Shown: positions 17,351-27,279 of the stretch, in pieces
How positions within the stretch are numbered: the stretch's first letter is position 1
Layout of the letters: each line of letters begins with the position of its first letter
From: Promethearchaeia archaeon
Lineage (GTDB): Archaea > Asgardarchaeota > Lokiarchaeia > Sigyniarchaeales > SOKP01
Direction: 5' to 3'
NCBI GenBank assembly: GCA_029856155.1
Contig: JAHQWL010000052.1
Span: forward strand, 1 to 64,000
Length of the DNA stretch: 64,000 nucleotides
Notes under the pieces: model-generated
The model's database searches: none
Told to the model about the DNA's origin: nothing
The model's input: the letters and a program-made list of their open reading frames with translations, nothing else
Program-made: the position numbers and the translations under genes

Positions 17351-18898
17351 TTGACGATTTTAAAAGCAATTAAAGATGAAAAAATCAGAGATTGGAAAAA
17401 ATCATCAATTGAACGTCATGATCTATATAACTTTGAATCAAAAATAGATTATACTTTGGAAATAACCGAAAAAAAAAAAACCTCATACCTACTTGCTACA
17501 TATTTCTTTATTCCGAGTTCTCTACAGATAAATAGGGATTCATATAGTAAAGAGCAATTTTTTTCAGATATAAACAATCGAATAAGGTTTAAAACCCCTA
17601 AAATGTCAATAGAGGGAATATTAGATGAGTTAAATGAGCTTTCCCCCATGACCACTATCCTAAAATCAATGAAAGTTATTGAATATGGGAAATTTAGTAG
17701 TGATATAATAACAAAAATTCAAAGAGAATTATGCTTACTTGCAGATATAATAAAAGTCTCTTTAAGAGATCAATTTAATTATATTCAGAATAATTATAAC
17801 GAGTTAAAAAAACCATATCATATACCCGATCTGATAAATAATAACATCGAATCGATAAAAAAATTACAAAGGAAACTGGAATTGATGGGAAATAGATTTT
17901 TAATGGCCCAAATTCCTATAAAGCTACGTGAGTCATTTCAATTTGCTGGTGAATATATTAGTTTACAGATTGAAAAGTGGCTTACAAGACTTTTAAAAGC
18001 TTTTGAAGATAAAGTTAATCAAGAGATCAAAATAAGTATAATCGAACTAATTGAAAAAGAACAAGAGCATCGTGAACATTTAAAGAGCGCATTAATCATT
18101 CTTGAAAATAATAATAATGAAACTTTTTCTTACCAGGAAGGGATTATGAAAAAATACGTTCAAAGTGTTTTATATTTAGAAAAAAAGAAAAAAGATCCAA
18201 AATCACAGTCATTAGAAATATTTTATTCTATAGCTGCTGGAGTTGCAATGTTTTTTTCATTATTTTTTGGCTTCTTAATCCTTTCATTCTTGCCCAAGTA
18301 TTCTATTCCCTTTATTATTGCTACAGTTGTAATTTATATGCTGAAAGATCGAATTAAAGATAATATTCGGGGAGTTTCACAGAAAGCAGTAGGATCAATG
18401 TTTCCCGATCAGCGTATTGATTTTGTAGATGGGTTTAATAAAGAAAAGATTGGAAAAAGTAAAGAAATTGTGAATTTTAAAAATAAAGATAAGATTCCTC
18501 CGGAAATTTTAAGAATTAGGAGATCGAGCAATATTAGTTCGATAGAAGAAAGAGGTAAACCAGAGGAAGTTATTCTTTATGAGAAAAAAATAACGCTATT
18601 TAACAATAAAATAAAGCAATTCCATACTAGAAGAAAAAATATATCTGATGTTATTCGTTTTAATGTTAGAGGTTTTTTAAGATATGCTGACGACCCAATT
18701 CAATTTTTATCAAAATGGAATAGTGATAAAAAGAAAATTGAAAATATCCCCGTTTCAAAAGTATATCATCTAAATCTTATTTTAAAGTTAACATCATTTA
18801 AAGGAAAGAAAGTAAATAAAATCTATTATAAAAAGTTTAGAGTTATACTTGATCAACAAGGGATTAAAAGAGTTTTGGAGCCTGAATTTCATTTATAA
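17351..18898 (+). CDS. Large uncharacterised protein with a membrane hairpin
   Basis: 515 residues, family unknown. The N-terminal 280 residues are soluble and mostly helical. Two adjacent membrane helices lie near 285-335 (AAGVAMFFSLFFGFLILSFL and IPFIIATVVIYML), followed by a basic cytoplasmic domain (KDRIKDNIRGVSQKAVGSMF; IEERGKPEEVILYEKKITLF) rich in beta propensity. Start TTG 17351 with GTGATGA upstream. It follows the methyltransferase by about 100 bases on the same strand, but nothing in its sequence suggests a nuclease. Its end overlaps the convergent gene by 6 bases. Confidence 0.65.
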   Translation: MTILKAIKDEKIRDWKKSSIERHDLYNFESKIDYTLEITEKKKTSYLLATYFFIPSSLQINRDSYSKEQFFSDINNRIRFKTPKMSIEGILDELNELSPMTTILKSMKVIEYGKFSSDIITKIQRELCLLADIIKVSLRDQFNYIQNNYNELKKPYHIPDLINNNIESIKKLQRKLELMGNRFLMAQIPIKLRESFQFAGEYISLQIEKWLTRLLKAFEDKVNQEIKISIIELIEKEQEHREHLKSALIILENNNNETFSYQEGIMKKYVQSVLYLEKKKKDPKSQSLEIFYSIAAGVAMFFSLFFGFLILSFLPKYSIPFIIATVVIYMLKDRIKDNIRGVSQKAVGSMFPDQRIDFVDGFNKEKIGKSKEIVNFKNKDKIPPEILRIRRSSNISSIEERGKPEEVILYEKKITLFNNKIKQFHTRRKNISDVIRFNVRGFLRYADDPIQFLSKWNSDKKKIENIPVSKVYHLNLILKLTSFKGKKVNKIYYKKFRVILDQQGIKRVLEPEFHL

Positions 18899-20320
18899 TG
18901 GAGTGTGAACATTCCATCCTAAATAATTAGAAAGAGCTTCAGTTACTACGTCTCCAATTCGATTCAATGATGCCGCAACATGATGCGCAAATCCCTCTTT
19001 ACATACTATCTTTAAAATATCTTGCAAGTTAGGGATTTCTATTACTCCATAGCCTCCAAATGTATCTAAAGGATCATCTGTATAGTTACCCTCTACGACT
19101 AACGCTTTAATTTCTCCAAAAAGATCATCGGTTTCTACTCGTAAAAGTGTACACGGTTTAGGTTTAATACGCCCCTGAATTGCTCCAAAACTTACTTCTC
19201 CACCTTTTTGATCAGCAATTATGGGATGAATAGTCATTTTTGTATCTTTAAAGAAGGATTTCGGAAGGTTACTACAGTGAAATAAAACCATTTTATTTGG
19301 ATCATCACCATAATTATTGTTCCAATCCAGTATAGCTGACGGACTTTCAGAGGCAAGTTGTAATATTAACATTCCTATTAAGCCTGAAATATCAACTTCA
19401 CAAGCAGCGGGAACAAGTCCTTCACTAAACATACTCATTACTGCACATGGTACAATTCCAAAGTTGTCTTGTATACTAGGCCAACATTGAAATGCAAATC
19501 CGTCTAATTCATTTCCTATAACCCAATTTTCAATTACAACCGCCAATTTTGCTAGTTTATTAAGGCTATCTTCAGGAATTACTTTGGTAGCGGTATAATT
19601 CTTTATAAAATTAGCTTTTTCTTTTACTTTTGTATCACTATCGTTTAATTGATTAATATATCCAAAAATTTCAGATAGATCAATTGGCTCTATGCTAATA
19701 CCATTATTTTCCAATATTTTTTCACTATATCTGACAGTTTCAAATGCATTTGGTCTTGTGCCAATTTGCCCTAATCTCGTGTTTCTTAATTTTTTCACAA
19801 TTCTGCAGATTTTTTCAAATCTATTCAAATCTTCTTTAAAAAGATCTGATTTAATAGGGCAAGTATGATATTTAGTTAGTGTAAAGGGAATACCATACTG
19901 ATATAATACACTTGTAACTGATATTTTTCCACAAAATGCATCTCTTCGATGTAACCTATCCATCTTATCAAGTTCATCTGAGGAAGCGTGAATTAAAATA
20001 GGAACATTGAGATTTGATAATTTTATTGTATTCGCTATGGCTTTCTCGTCACCAAAATTGCAAAGACATATGATTATCCCCAGAAGTTTATCAGAATTCT
20101 TTTTAAAAAGTTCTGCACATTTTTTAGCATCTGAGTACGTCTCAACTGCGCCTAGTGGTGTATCTTCCTCTTCTAAAATAATATATTCATATCCTAATTT
20201 ATTCATTACGTCTATAATATCTTTTCTACCCTCTTTGACTAAATGGTTTGGAAATACATCTCTATTTCCAAGAATAATCCCAAAAAGTGATTTCAATTCC
20301 TTTTGCAATATAAATGACAT
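18893..20320 (-). CDS. L-fucose/L-arabinose isomerase-like protein
   Basis: 475 residues resembling the fucose isomerase superfamily. An N-terminal Rossmann-like domain (FGIILGNRDVFPNHLVKEGR; KLLGIIICLCNFGDEKAIANT; VPILIHASSDEL) precedes a middle with IGTRPNAFETVRYSEKIL. A C-terminal part with metal-site-like elements follows: FAFQCWPSIQDNFGIVPCAVMS and the cap CTLLRVETDDL. Fucose-isomerase-like proteins interconvert aldoses and ketoses, but many archaeal members have unknown sugars. It stands alone, so substrate cannot be inferred. Confidence 0.8.
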   Translation of the reverse strand: MSFILQKELKSLFGIILGNRDVFPNHLVKEGRKDIIDVMNKLGYEYIILEEEDTPLGAVETYSDAKKCAELFKKNSDKLLGIIICLCNFGDEKAIANTIKLSNLNVPILIHASSDELDKMDRLHRRDAFCGKISVTSVLYQYGIPFTLTKYHTCPIKSDLFKEDLNRFEKICRIVKKLRNTRLGQIGTRPNAFETVRYSEKILENNGISIEPIDLSEIFGYINQLNDSDTKVKEKANFIKNYTATKVIPEDSLNKLAKLAVVIENWVIGNELDGFAFQCWPSIQDNFGIVPCAVMSMFSEGLVPAACEVDISGLIGMLILQLASESPSAILDWNNNYGDDPNKMVLFHCSNLPKSFFKDTKMTIHPIIADQKGGEVSFGAIQGRIKPKPCTLLRVETDDLFGEIKALVVEGNYTDDPLDTFGGYGVIEIPNLQDILKIVCKEGFAHHVAASLNRIGDVVTEALSNYLGWNVHTPL

Positions 20321-20557
20321 TATTTAAAACTTTTTAAGGTAATATTTGACTAAATAAGTAAATTTTCTTCTTGATTTAATTTTTTCCTAAAAAATAAAAA
20401 AGATTATGATTTATTATAAGAATGATTGGAAATCCTCTTCATACGGTCTGTATCTTGCTTAATATTACCTATTTTTTTTTTGTAAAATTGAAATTTTTTT
20501 AGAAGTTTAAAAGGTATAGTTTTTTGAATTAGAAAAAAAATAAAAAAACTTTTACTT

Positions 20558-22363
20558 TTATTTAGATATAATTTTCAATTTTCTTCCAATCAATATCAAA
20601 CTTATAGAAAAAGTTCCCAAGAACAGAAACAAGTTATATCCGGGAATTACTTCTGAAGGTATTACTTTTTTAAGTGTTATTTGTTGATATCCAATGTTTC
20701 CTGCTATATCTCTTGCGTAAAAAATAATGCCCACATCCCCTGTTGTTACCAAAACCCATTGATCTTGATCGATTGTACCAGTTAATCCCGTAAAAGTCAT
20801 TTTTGTTGTTCCACCATCTAAAATGTACCAAGTATCATTGAGATATTCCTCTATAATGGATACAGTGAAATTTGGAGCAACCTTTCCAAAAGTATCCCCG
20901 GTAAAATTTACTGTTATAACAGGATCATCCACATCCTTTATGATGTATAAACTTTTAGATATCATTTCTCCCGCAGAATTATTTGCATAGAATGTTAAGG
21001 AGTAGTTTCCAGTAGATAAAACACTCCATTGAGTTTGATTAATTGTACCACTAAATCCTGTAAATGATGTATTAATTCCGCTATTTAGCAAATACCATGT
21101 TGCATTTCGATACGGTTTTTCTGGATAAATTTGAAAATCTGGGGCAGTGGCACCATATCCTGCATTATTTACTGGTTTTGCTATTGTTAGATTTTCTGCC
21201 AAGGCTGCTGGAATGATATAATTTTCTATTAAATAATTAGGTGTATCTGACGCTAAGTTCAATAGTTCTGAAGTAAGAACTACTACGATATCGAGTTCTG
21301 GGATAATCGCTATTAGCTGTCCTAAAGCTCCTACTGCTGAATAATAATCTTCATGCAGCCAGAACAAGTATCCATATTCAGAACCCTCTCCTACACCTAT
21401 AGGAATAGAATGTGTCGTAGTTGCATTTTGGATCCATTCTGCTGAAACTACCTGCGTGCCATTCCAATTTCCATTATTTAAACACAACTCTCCAATGCGA
21501 GCCAACGCTCTCGGAGTCGCAAAAATTCCAAAACCTCCATGGGAAATAGTTGTCAAGGATCCCGAACCCCACTCCCAGGTATCCTCTATCCATTCCATAT
21601 CATTTTCATCTATTCCAATCGGTTCAAATAAATATTGCTGAGCATAATCTGCTAATTTTACACCTGTCTTGTTTTGTAATATTGCCGCCAGAAGTTCCGT
21701 GTTTCCCGTCGAATATTCGAATGTCGTGCTAGGTTCATGTACTAATGATTTATTAAGAATATAATCGAGACTATACCCTGTTTCAGGCCATATTTCAAAA
21801 GCATCAACAACTTCACTCCAATTAAGCCCTGATCTCATTGTGAGTAGATCCTCAATAGATATATTCTTCTTCGTTTCGTTGAGATAACTTGGTTTCCACT
21901 TATCTGGGAAGATGTCAAAGAATTTTTGTGAAACATTATTCAAATCTCCTCTCTCAATGGCAATGCCAACTAGCAAAGATGTGACCGATTTAGTCATACT
22001 CCAAATGTGATGTCTACTTTCATGAATTTGGTCCAAGATGAAATCGTCAGCCGGATTATAATAAAAATTATCTCCCGTACGCTGACATAAATATAAATAT
22101 TCATCGTGTATTATGTATCCATCTCGGGAAATCAATATGCTTTGAATATATTGCCCGTCGCCAAAAATGTAATTATACATTTCCTCTATGGTACCTGAGT
22201 CCAAACCTCTTGCTTCGAGAGTTTCAACTATCCAAGAATTGTCATCTTCTGCAAAATAATATTCTTCGTCAGCCAACACTATTTTTTGAGGTAGAAAACT
22301 AATGGTTATGATTGCAATAATAACTAAGTTTCCAATTTTAATTAAATTCCGTTTTTTTGTCAA
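20558..22363 (-). CDS. Secreted, membrane-anchored beta-lactamase-fold serine hydrolase
   Basis: 601 residues. N-terminal signal peptide (LVIIAIITISFLPQKIVLA). A class C beta-lactamase/esterase domain, about 40-390, has the nucleophile motif SMTKS (SxxK) and a YSTG motif (in the Y-x-N position, so altered), plus GQLIAIIPELDIVVVLTSE. Two tandem Ig-like modules follow, each with a TWYxL...FTGxxGTI...QW signature. The C-terminus is PGYNLFLFLGTFSISLILIG then RKLK, an anchor/sorting-type tail. It probably cleaves an ester or peptide at the cell surface. TTG start. Confidence 0.88.
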   Translation of the reverse strand: MTKKRNLIKIGNLVIIAIITISFLPQKIVLADEEYYFAEDDNSWIVETLEARGLDSGTIEEMYNYIFGDGQYIQSILISRDGYIIHDEYLYLCQRTGDNFYYNPADDFILDQIHESRHHIWSMTKSVTSLLVGIAIERGDLNNVSQKFFDIFPDKWKPSYLNETKKNISIEDLLTMRSGLNWSEVVDAFEIWPETGYSLDYILNKSLVHEPSTTFEYSTGNTELLAAILQNKTGVKLADYAQQYLFEPIGIDENDMEWIEDTWEWGSGSLTTISHGGFGIFATPRALARIGELCLNNGNWNGTQVVSAEWIQNATTTHSIPIGVGEGSEYGYLFWLHEDYYSAVGALGQLIAIIPELDIVVVLTSELLNLASDTPNYLIENYIIPAALAENLTIAKPVNNAGYGATAPDFQIYPEKPYRNATWYLLNSGINTSFTGFSGTINQTQWSVLSTGNYSLTFYANNSAGEMISKSLYIIKDVDDPVITVNFTGDTFGKVAPNFTVSIIEEYLNDTWYILDGGTTKMTFTGLTGTIDQDQWVLVTTGDVGIIFYARDIAGNIGYQQITLKKVIPSEVIPGYNLFLFLGTFSISLILIGRKLKIISK

Positions 22364-22583
22364 TTAAATTCACTCAAATTTGCTGTTTTTGATAATAACA
22401 TTTTTCAAGAAAAAATTAGTTTTCAATATTGAGTTACTATTCTTTGCTTTTTAAAATTTATCAATTAAAATGAATTAAATTAAAGTTTCAAAAAGTTTTC
22501 TTTTTGAAATAAATTTATAGCATTCTAATTTTTGTTACTTAATTCAAGAATTTAAAATAAAATTAAAATTTGATAAATACTCA

Positions 22584-23867
22584 ATGAATCTAAAATATAG
22601 ATTTATCGGCAGAATTAAAGAATTATTAGAGCAAAAAATAGTTAGATATGCCCTAATTCTCCATAGTTTTTATTTCATACTTTCGATTATTTTATTTTTC
22701 ATGGTATATCAAAAACAAAATGATTTCATTATTTTTTATCGTGTAGGAAAGATATTTCTTAATGATATTGAAAATCTTTACAATCAAACATATTACTTAT
22801 GGGATTTTAGATATTTTCCATTATCTGCTCTATTTTTTATTCCATTTTCCTTCTTCAATTTTCAATTTGCATTTGTAATTTTTAATATTTTTAATTTATT
22901 TCTTAACTTTTTAATATGTATTCTTCTCTATAAAATAATTTTTTTAGTCAAGAATGAAGATCATGAAAGAAATGATAGAAGAGTTATTTTATATATATGT
23001 ATTTATTTAATGGGTTTACCTCATGTGCTGAATTATATTTATGGGCAAATTAATTTATATATTACTTTTTTTATCTTACTGTCTCTTTACATTTTTCTTA
23101 AATTCTCAGATTTTAAGTGGCAATTATTAGGTGGTATTATTCTAGGATTAAGCATCATCATAAAACCCACTGCATTTTTCTTAATACCATTTTTAATCAT
23201 GATGAATTTTGATTTAGAGGTTAAAAAGATAAAATTTGATTTTTTGAGGAGTTTAATTCGGTTAATAGGTGTTTTTACTCCTATTTTGTTGAATATCATA
23301 CTCTTTTTATTATATCCATCTCTATGGGCAGGTTTTTTGGATACGAACTTTACAGGAAGCAATCCAATAGCGCTAAATTTTTCTTTCAGTATCACTAAGC
23401 TTATTACTAATTTCTGCTATTTTTATAATATTCCTTTTAATCAACTTTTCATTTTAATTGGAGTTATGGTGATTTTGGGAGGTTCAGGTTTTATGATATT
23501 CATACTACGAAGATTTGAAGAAAATTCTATTATATATGGTTATTTTTTTGGGATTATCATAATGTTACTCACATATTTTGACTCTTGGGACCATCATCTG
23601 CTCAATTTGACACCGATTTTAATTATCATTATTTTTAATCTACCTCGACACTCTAAAACTACAGAACCTATTAAATTGAGTTTATTTTTCTTTATTTTCT
23701 TTGATCTCGCTTTTGTGGGTATTTGGTATCTTACTTATCCATTATTTCCTTATAATTTTGAATCTACTTTCTTTCTTATTTTATCTTTCTATACGATTGG
23801 TAAATATTGTATAACAAAACAAGGAAAGAAAGAATATGAGGTCAAAAAAATTGAGATAGATTCTTAA
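22584..23867 (+). CDS. GT87-like membrane glycosyltransferase, copy 1
   Basis: 427 residues, about ten membrane helices. NDFIIFYRVGKIFLNDIENLY in the first extracellular loop and RYFPLSALFFIPF match the GT-C family 87 (DUF2029) polyprenyl-phosphate-mannose-dependent transferases, in which the loop Asp is catalytic. GQINLYITFFILLSLYIFLK and FDSWDHHLLNLTPI are conserved with the other two copies. It would add sugars to surface glycans or lipids. ATG start; first gene of a four-gene rightward run with short gaps. Confidence 0.85.
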   Translation: MNLKYRFIGRIKELLEQKIVRYALILHSFYFILSIILFFMVYQKQNDFIIFYRVGKIFLNDIENLYNQTYYLWDFRYFPLSALFFIPFSFFNFQFAFVIFNIFNLFLNFLICILLYKIIFLVKNEDHERNDRRVILYICIYLMGLPHVLNYIYGQINLYITFFILLSLYIFLKFSDFKWQLLGGIILGLSIIIKPTAFFLIPFLIMMNFDLEVKKIKFDFLRSLIRLIGVFTPILLNIILFLLYPSLWAGFLDTNFTGSNPIALNFSFSITKLITNFCYFYNIPFNQLFILIGVMVILGGSGFMIFILRRFEENSIIYGYFFGIIIMLLTYFDSWDHHLLNLTPILIIIIFNLPRHSKTTEPIKLSLFFFIFFDLAFVGIWYLTYPLFPYNFESTFFLILSFYTIGKYCITKQGKKEYEVKKIEIDS

Positions 23868-23888
23868 TTACACTGTAGTTAGTAGACA

Positions 23889-25157
23889 ATGAATTTAAAC
23901 ATGTATTGTGCAAGAATAAATAATAGGTTTAGAGAATTATGGGAATACAAAATATTTCGAATTGCCATAATATGGCATTTAATTTACTTCTTACTATCGA
24001 TAGTTTTAACACTGAATTTCTTCAGATATCAAACTGATTTTCGAGTTTATTTTATGGCAGGCGAAGTTTTTCTTCATAATATCAACGATCTTTACACATT
24101 TGACTTTACTTGCCCATTTAGATATTTACCAATTTCAGCAGCTTTATTCGTACCTTTTTTTTTGATGGGTTTTGATTTGGGATTTATAATTTTTAATATA
24201 TTTAATCTGATATTGAATATTTTCATCTGCTTAGTTCTTTATAAAATCATTATTCTTATTAGAAAAGAAGATCATGAGAAAGATAATAAAAAAGTTATAT
24301 TCTACATATGTATTTTCTTAATGGGATTGCCTCAACTTTATAATTATATTTTAGGGCAAATTAATTTATATGTTACTTTTTTACTTTTAGTCTCTCTTTA
24401 TATATTTTTAATACATAAATCCCTCAAATGGGATTTATTTTCTAGTTTTATTTTAGGAATAAGCATAATTATAAAACCTTCATTATTTTTATTAATTCCA
24501 TTCTTACTTGTTTTTCAAATCGATTTTAAAAAAAGTAAGATTAATTTTGATTTTTTCAGAAGTTTAATAAGGATAACCGGAGTCTTAGCTCCTACTTTTT
24601 TTAATATTATCTTCTTTTTCTTGTATCCGCCTTTATTGGAAGGTTTTTTAGATACCAATCTTACAGGAGATAATCCTATTGCTCAAAGTTTTTCTTTTAG
24701 TATATCTCAATTAATTATAAATTTCTATTATTTTTACAACATACCATTTAATCAAATTTTTATTTTAGTAGGAGTTATAGGTATCATAGGAGGTTTTGGA
24801 TTTTTAATTTTCATATTCAGGAGATTTGAAGATAATTCTATAATATTTAGCTACGTAATAGGAATTCTTATCATGCTACTCGCATATTTTGATTCTTGGG
24901 ATCACCATTTACTCAACCTTATACCCATTTTGATTATAATTATATTTAATTTGCCAAAACACTCAAAAAATAAGAGTAGCATAATTTACAGTTTATTTTT
25001 CTTTAGTTTTTTTAGTCTTATGTTTTCAGGTATTTGGATGATTACCTTTCAAGTATTTCCATATAATTTTATACCTACACTCTTTTTGTTTATTGTGTTC
25101 TATGGAATAAGTAAATATTGGTTGCTTAAAGAAAAACAAATAGACATGGAGAGTTAA
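23889..25157 (+). CDS. GT87-like membrane glycosyltransferase, copy 2
   Basis: 422 residues, co-linear with the copy at 22584. It has QTDFRVYFMAGEVFLHNINDLY (catalytic-loop Asp conserved), FRYLPISAALFVPF, GLPQLYNYILGQINLY and FDSWDHHLLNLIPI. It begins 22 bases after the upstream stop and ends 5 bases before the next start, so co-transcription is likely. ATG start. Confidence 0.85.
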   Translation: MNLNMYCARINNRFRELWEYKIFRIAIIWHLIYFLLSIVLTLNFFRYQTDFRVYFMAGEVFLHNINDLYTFDFTCPFRYLPISAALFVPFFLMGFDLGFIIFNIFNLILNIFICLVLYKIIILIRKEDHEKDNKKVIFYICIFLMGLPQLYNYILGQINLYVTFLLLVSLYIFLIHKSLKWDLFSSFILGISIIIKPSLFLLIPFLLVFQIDFKKSKINFDFFRSLIRITGVLAPTFFNIIFFFLYPPLLEGFLDTNLTGDNPIAQSFSFSISQLIINFYYFYNIPFNQIFILVGVIGIIGGFGFLIFIFRRFEDNSIIFSYVIGILIMLLAYFDSWDHHLLNLIPILIIIIFNLPKHSKNKSSIIYSLFFFSFFSLMFSGIWMITFQVFPYNFIPTLFLFIVFYGISKYWLLKEKQIDMES

Positions 25158-25161
25158 AAAA

Positions 25162-25908
25162 TTGAGGTTTAAATTTATTTTGTTAAATTTCATGTTTCTT
25201 TTCTTATTTTTAAGCAGTTTTGCATCAAATGTGAATGCTTCAGAATATCAAACTGGAGTAAAGAGTGGTCAGGAGTTAGTATGGAAATGTAATGCATGCA
25301 ATAAAATAGAGATGGCTAATATTTTTGGCCCAGAATGGGATGATTCAGGTATTTTTAAAAATTTAAGCAAAGGAACAAGGATGAAATGGAATATAAGTGC
25401 TGTAGAATTTAATGAAACACATATAATAATCAATTTTGATACTTGGGAGTGGACAAGTGAAAATAAATGGGATATAAAAGATAATGATTTTCAAATGACT
25501 TACTTATCCAATCCAAATGACTCTCAAGAAGTAAATTTTTCAAATGATTTACCTTTCGTACCATTTTGGTTTCCTATTCCTGTGGGAGATTATATGGGAG
25601 AATTAAGTCTAAATGAATGGTATGATGTTGACAATAGAGTTTTGCCTACTTTAAATGTAGATATTAAAGAAAATGAAATTTCACCCGGAGTTCCTTCAAA
25701 GGATATTAAAATCATCGTAATCTATAATGATCAAGGAATTCTAAATTCTTATAAATTCTATATTAAGGGAAATATAGTTATTTTAGATATTGCTTTTGAT
25801 TTTTTACCTGTTTACGTAATACCTACATTAATTGGATTATTATGCGTTTTCACTCTCAGTATACTATTATTTGTGTTTAAAAAAAGAAAACCTGTTAACA
25901 GAATATGA
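25162..25908 (+). CDS. Secreted, C-terminally anchored protein inside the GT87 run
   Basis: 248 residues. Signal peptide (LLNFMFLFLFLSSFASNVNA), a soluble extracellular domain of about 180 residues rich in Trp and beta propensity, with one CxxC pair (WKCNACNKIEM), and a single C-terminal membrane helix (PTLIGLLCVFTLSILLFVF) followed by KKRKP. No enzyme motif. TTG start. Its place between glycosyltransferases suggests a surface-glycan or cell-envelope role, an inference only. Confidence 0.75.
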   Translation: MRFKFILLNFMFLFLFLSSFASNVNASEYQTGVKSGQELVWKCNACNKIEMANIFGPEWDDSGIFKNLSKGTRMKWNISAVEFNETHIIINFDTWEWTSENKWDIKDNDFQMTYLSNPNDSQEVNFSNDLPFVPFWFPIPVGDYMGELSLNEWYDVDNRVLPTLNVDIKENEISPGVPSKDIKIIVIYNDQGILNSYKFYIKGNIVILDIAFDFLPVYVIPTLIGLLCVFTLSILLFVFKKRKPVNRI

Positions 25909-25915
25909 TTTAAAT

Positions 25916-27205
25916 ATGGAAATCGAGAAATTTTTTAATAATATAAAAGAGCAGTTCAAGAAGCTCTGGAAGTTTAAAATATTTAGATATGCAGTTATTC
26001 TGCACGGCATATATTTCATAGTTTCTCTAATTCTAACTTTAACTGTTTTTAGAAACCAAAATGATTTCTTAGTGTATTACAAAGTTGGAGATGTGTTTAT
26101 CAATGATATTAATAACCTTTACACTGCAGATTATAATTGGCCTTTCAGATATTTTCCAATTTCCGCACTCTTCTTTGTTCCTTATTATCTATTAGGTTTC
26201 AATTTAGGATTTATTGTTTTTAATATCATTAATCTAATTCTCAACATCTTAATTTGTATACTTCTATATAAAATAATTCTTATAGTAAAAGGAGTAAATC
26301 ACGAATCAGAAGATAATCGAGTTATATTTTATCTTTGTTTGTATCTTATGAGCTTACCACAAGTTTTTAATTACATTTTAGGCCAAATTAACTTATACAT
26401 TACCTTATTATTATTAATTTCACTTTATTTTTTTCTTAAACATACTACTTTAAAATGGAATTTTTTTGCTAGCCTTATTTTAGGAATCAGTGTTATTATT
26501 AAACCAATAACTTTATTCTTAATCCCATTTATTATAGTTATTAATTTTAATTTGGGTAAAAAAAAATTTGAAATTCAATATCTCAAATCAATAATTCGTT
26601 TAGTTGGCTTCTTGATACCAGTATCGTTAAATATTTTCATTTTTTTAATAAATCCCGAATTATTAAACGGATTTTTGAATGTAAATCTTACTGGGGAAGA
26701 TACTATTCTTATAAATCATTCATTTAGTATAACCAAACTTGTCCAAAACTTCCTTATAGCTATAGGTTTTTCACAATCACAATTATTAACCTTGCAATTA
26801 CCTATATTTATAACTACACTTATCATTTTCGGGGGATTAGGATTTATTTTCTATTTAATTAGAAGATTTGATAATTATTCTTTAATATATGGATATACAT
26901 TTGGTATTCTAATTATGCTTCTCGGATATTTCGATTCTTGGGACCACCATCTGTTAATTTTAACACCACTTTTGATAATTATTATATTTAATGTACCCCG
27001 AAACTCGAGTTTAACAAAAAAATTTGTGAAACCTACTTTTTTCTTTTTGAGTTTTTTTGATTTAGTATTTATGGGAATATGGTTCCTTTCACAGGAATTC
27101 TTTCCCTTTAATTTTGCAAGTACTATCTTTCTATTACTATTATTTTATGCCATGAGTAAATATTGTCTAATAAAAGATCTACAATTCAATAACAATAAAT
27201 TCTAA
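25916..27205 (+). CDS. GT87-like membrane glycosyltransferase, copy 3
   Basis: 429 residues, paralogous to the two upstream copies: NDFLVYYKVGDVFINDINNLY, FRYFPISALFFVPYYLLGF, LGQINLYITLLLLISLYFFL and YFDSWDHHLLILTPLLI. The track start at 25832 overlaps the preceding gene and adds 28 residues with no counterpart in the siblings; ATG 25916 (MEIEKFFNNIKEQ) gives a start 8 bases after the upstream stop. Confidence 0.85.
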   Translation: MEIEKFFNNIKEQFKKLWKFKIFRYAVILHGIYFIVSLILTLTVFRNQNDFLVYYKVGDVFINDINNLYTADYNWPFRYFPISALFFVPYYLLGFNLGFIVFNIINLILNILICILLYKIILIVKGVNHESEDNRVIFYLCLYLMSLPQVFNYILGQINLYITLLLLISLYFFLKHTTLKWNFFASLILGISVIIKPITLFLIPFIIVINFNLGKKKFEIQYLKSIIRLVGFLIPVSLNIFIFLINPELLNGFLNVNLTGEDTILINHSFSITKLVQNFLIAIGFSQSQLLTLQLPIFITTLIIFGGLGFIFYLIRRFDNYSLIYGYTFGILIMLLGYFDSWDHHLLILTPLLIIIIFNVPRNSSLTKKFVKPTFFFLSFFDLVFMGIWFLSQEFFPFNFASTIFLLLLFYAMSKYCLIKDLQFNNNKF

Positions 27206-27279
27206 ATATGATCATTAAAAATATATAAACAGATAAGAAAATCCCATTAATAGAGGACACATTAGAATTAAAAGCTATT

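Noticed and set aside
25832-25915. N-terminal extension of GT87-like copy 3 in the ORF track
   Set aside because: It overlaps the upstream gene and has no counterpart in the two sibling proteins; ATG 25916 fits better.
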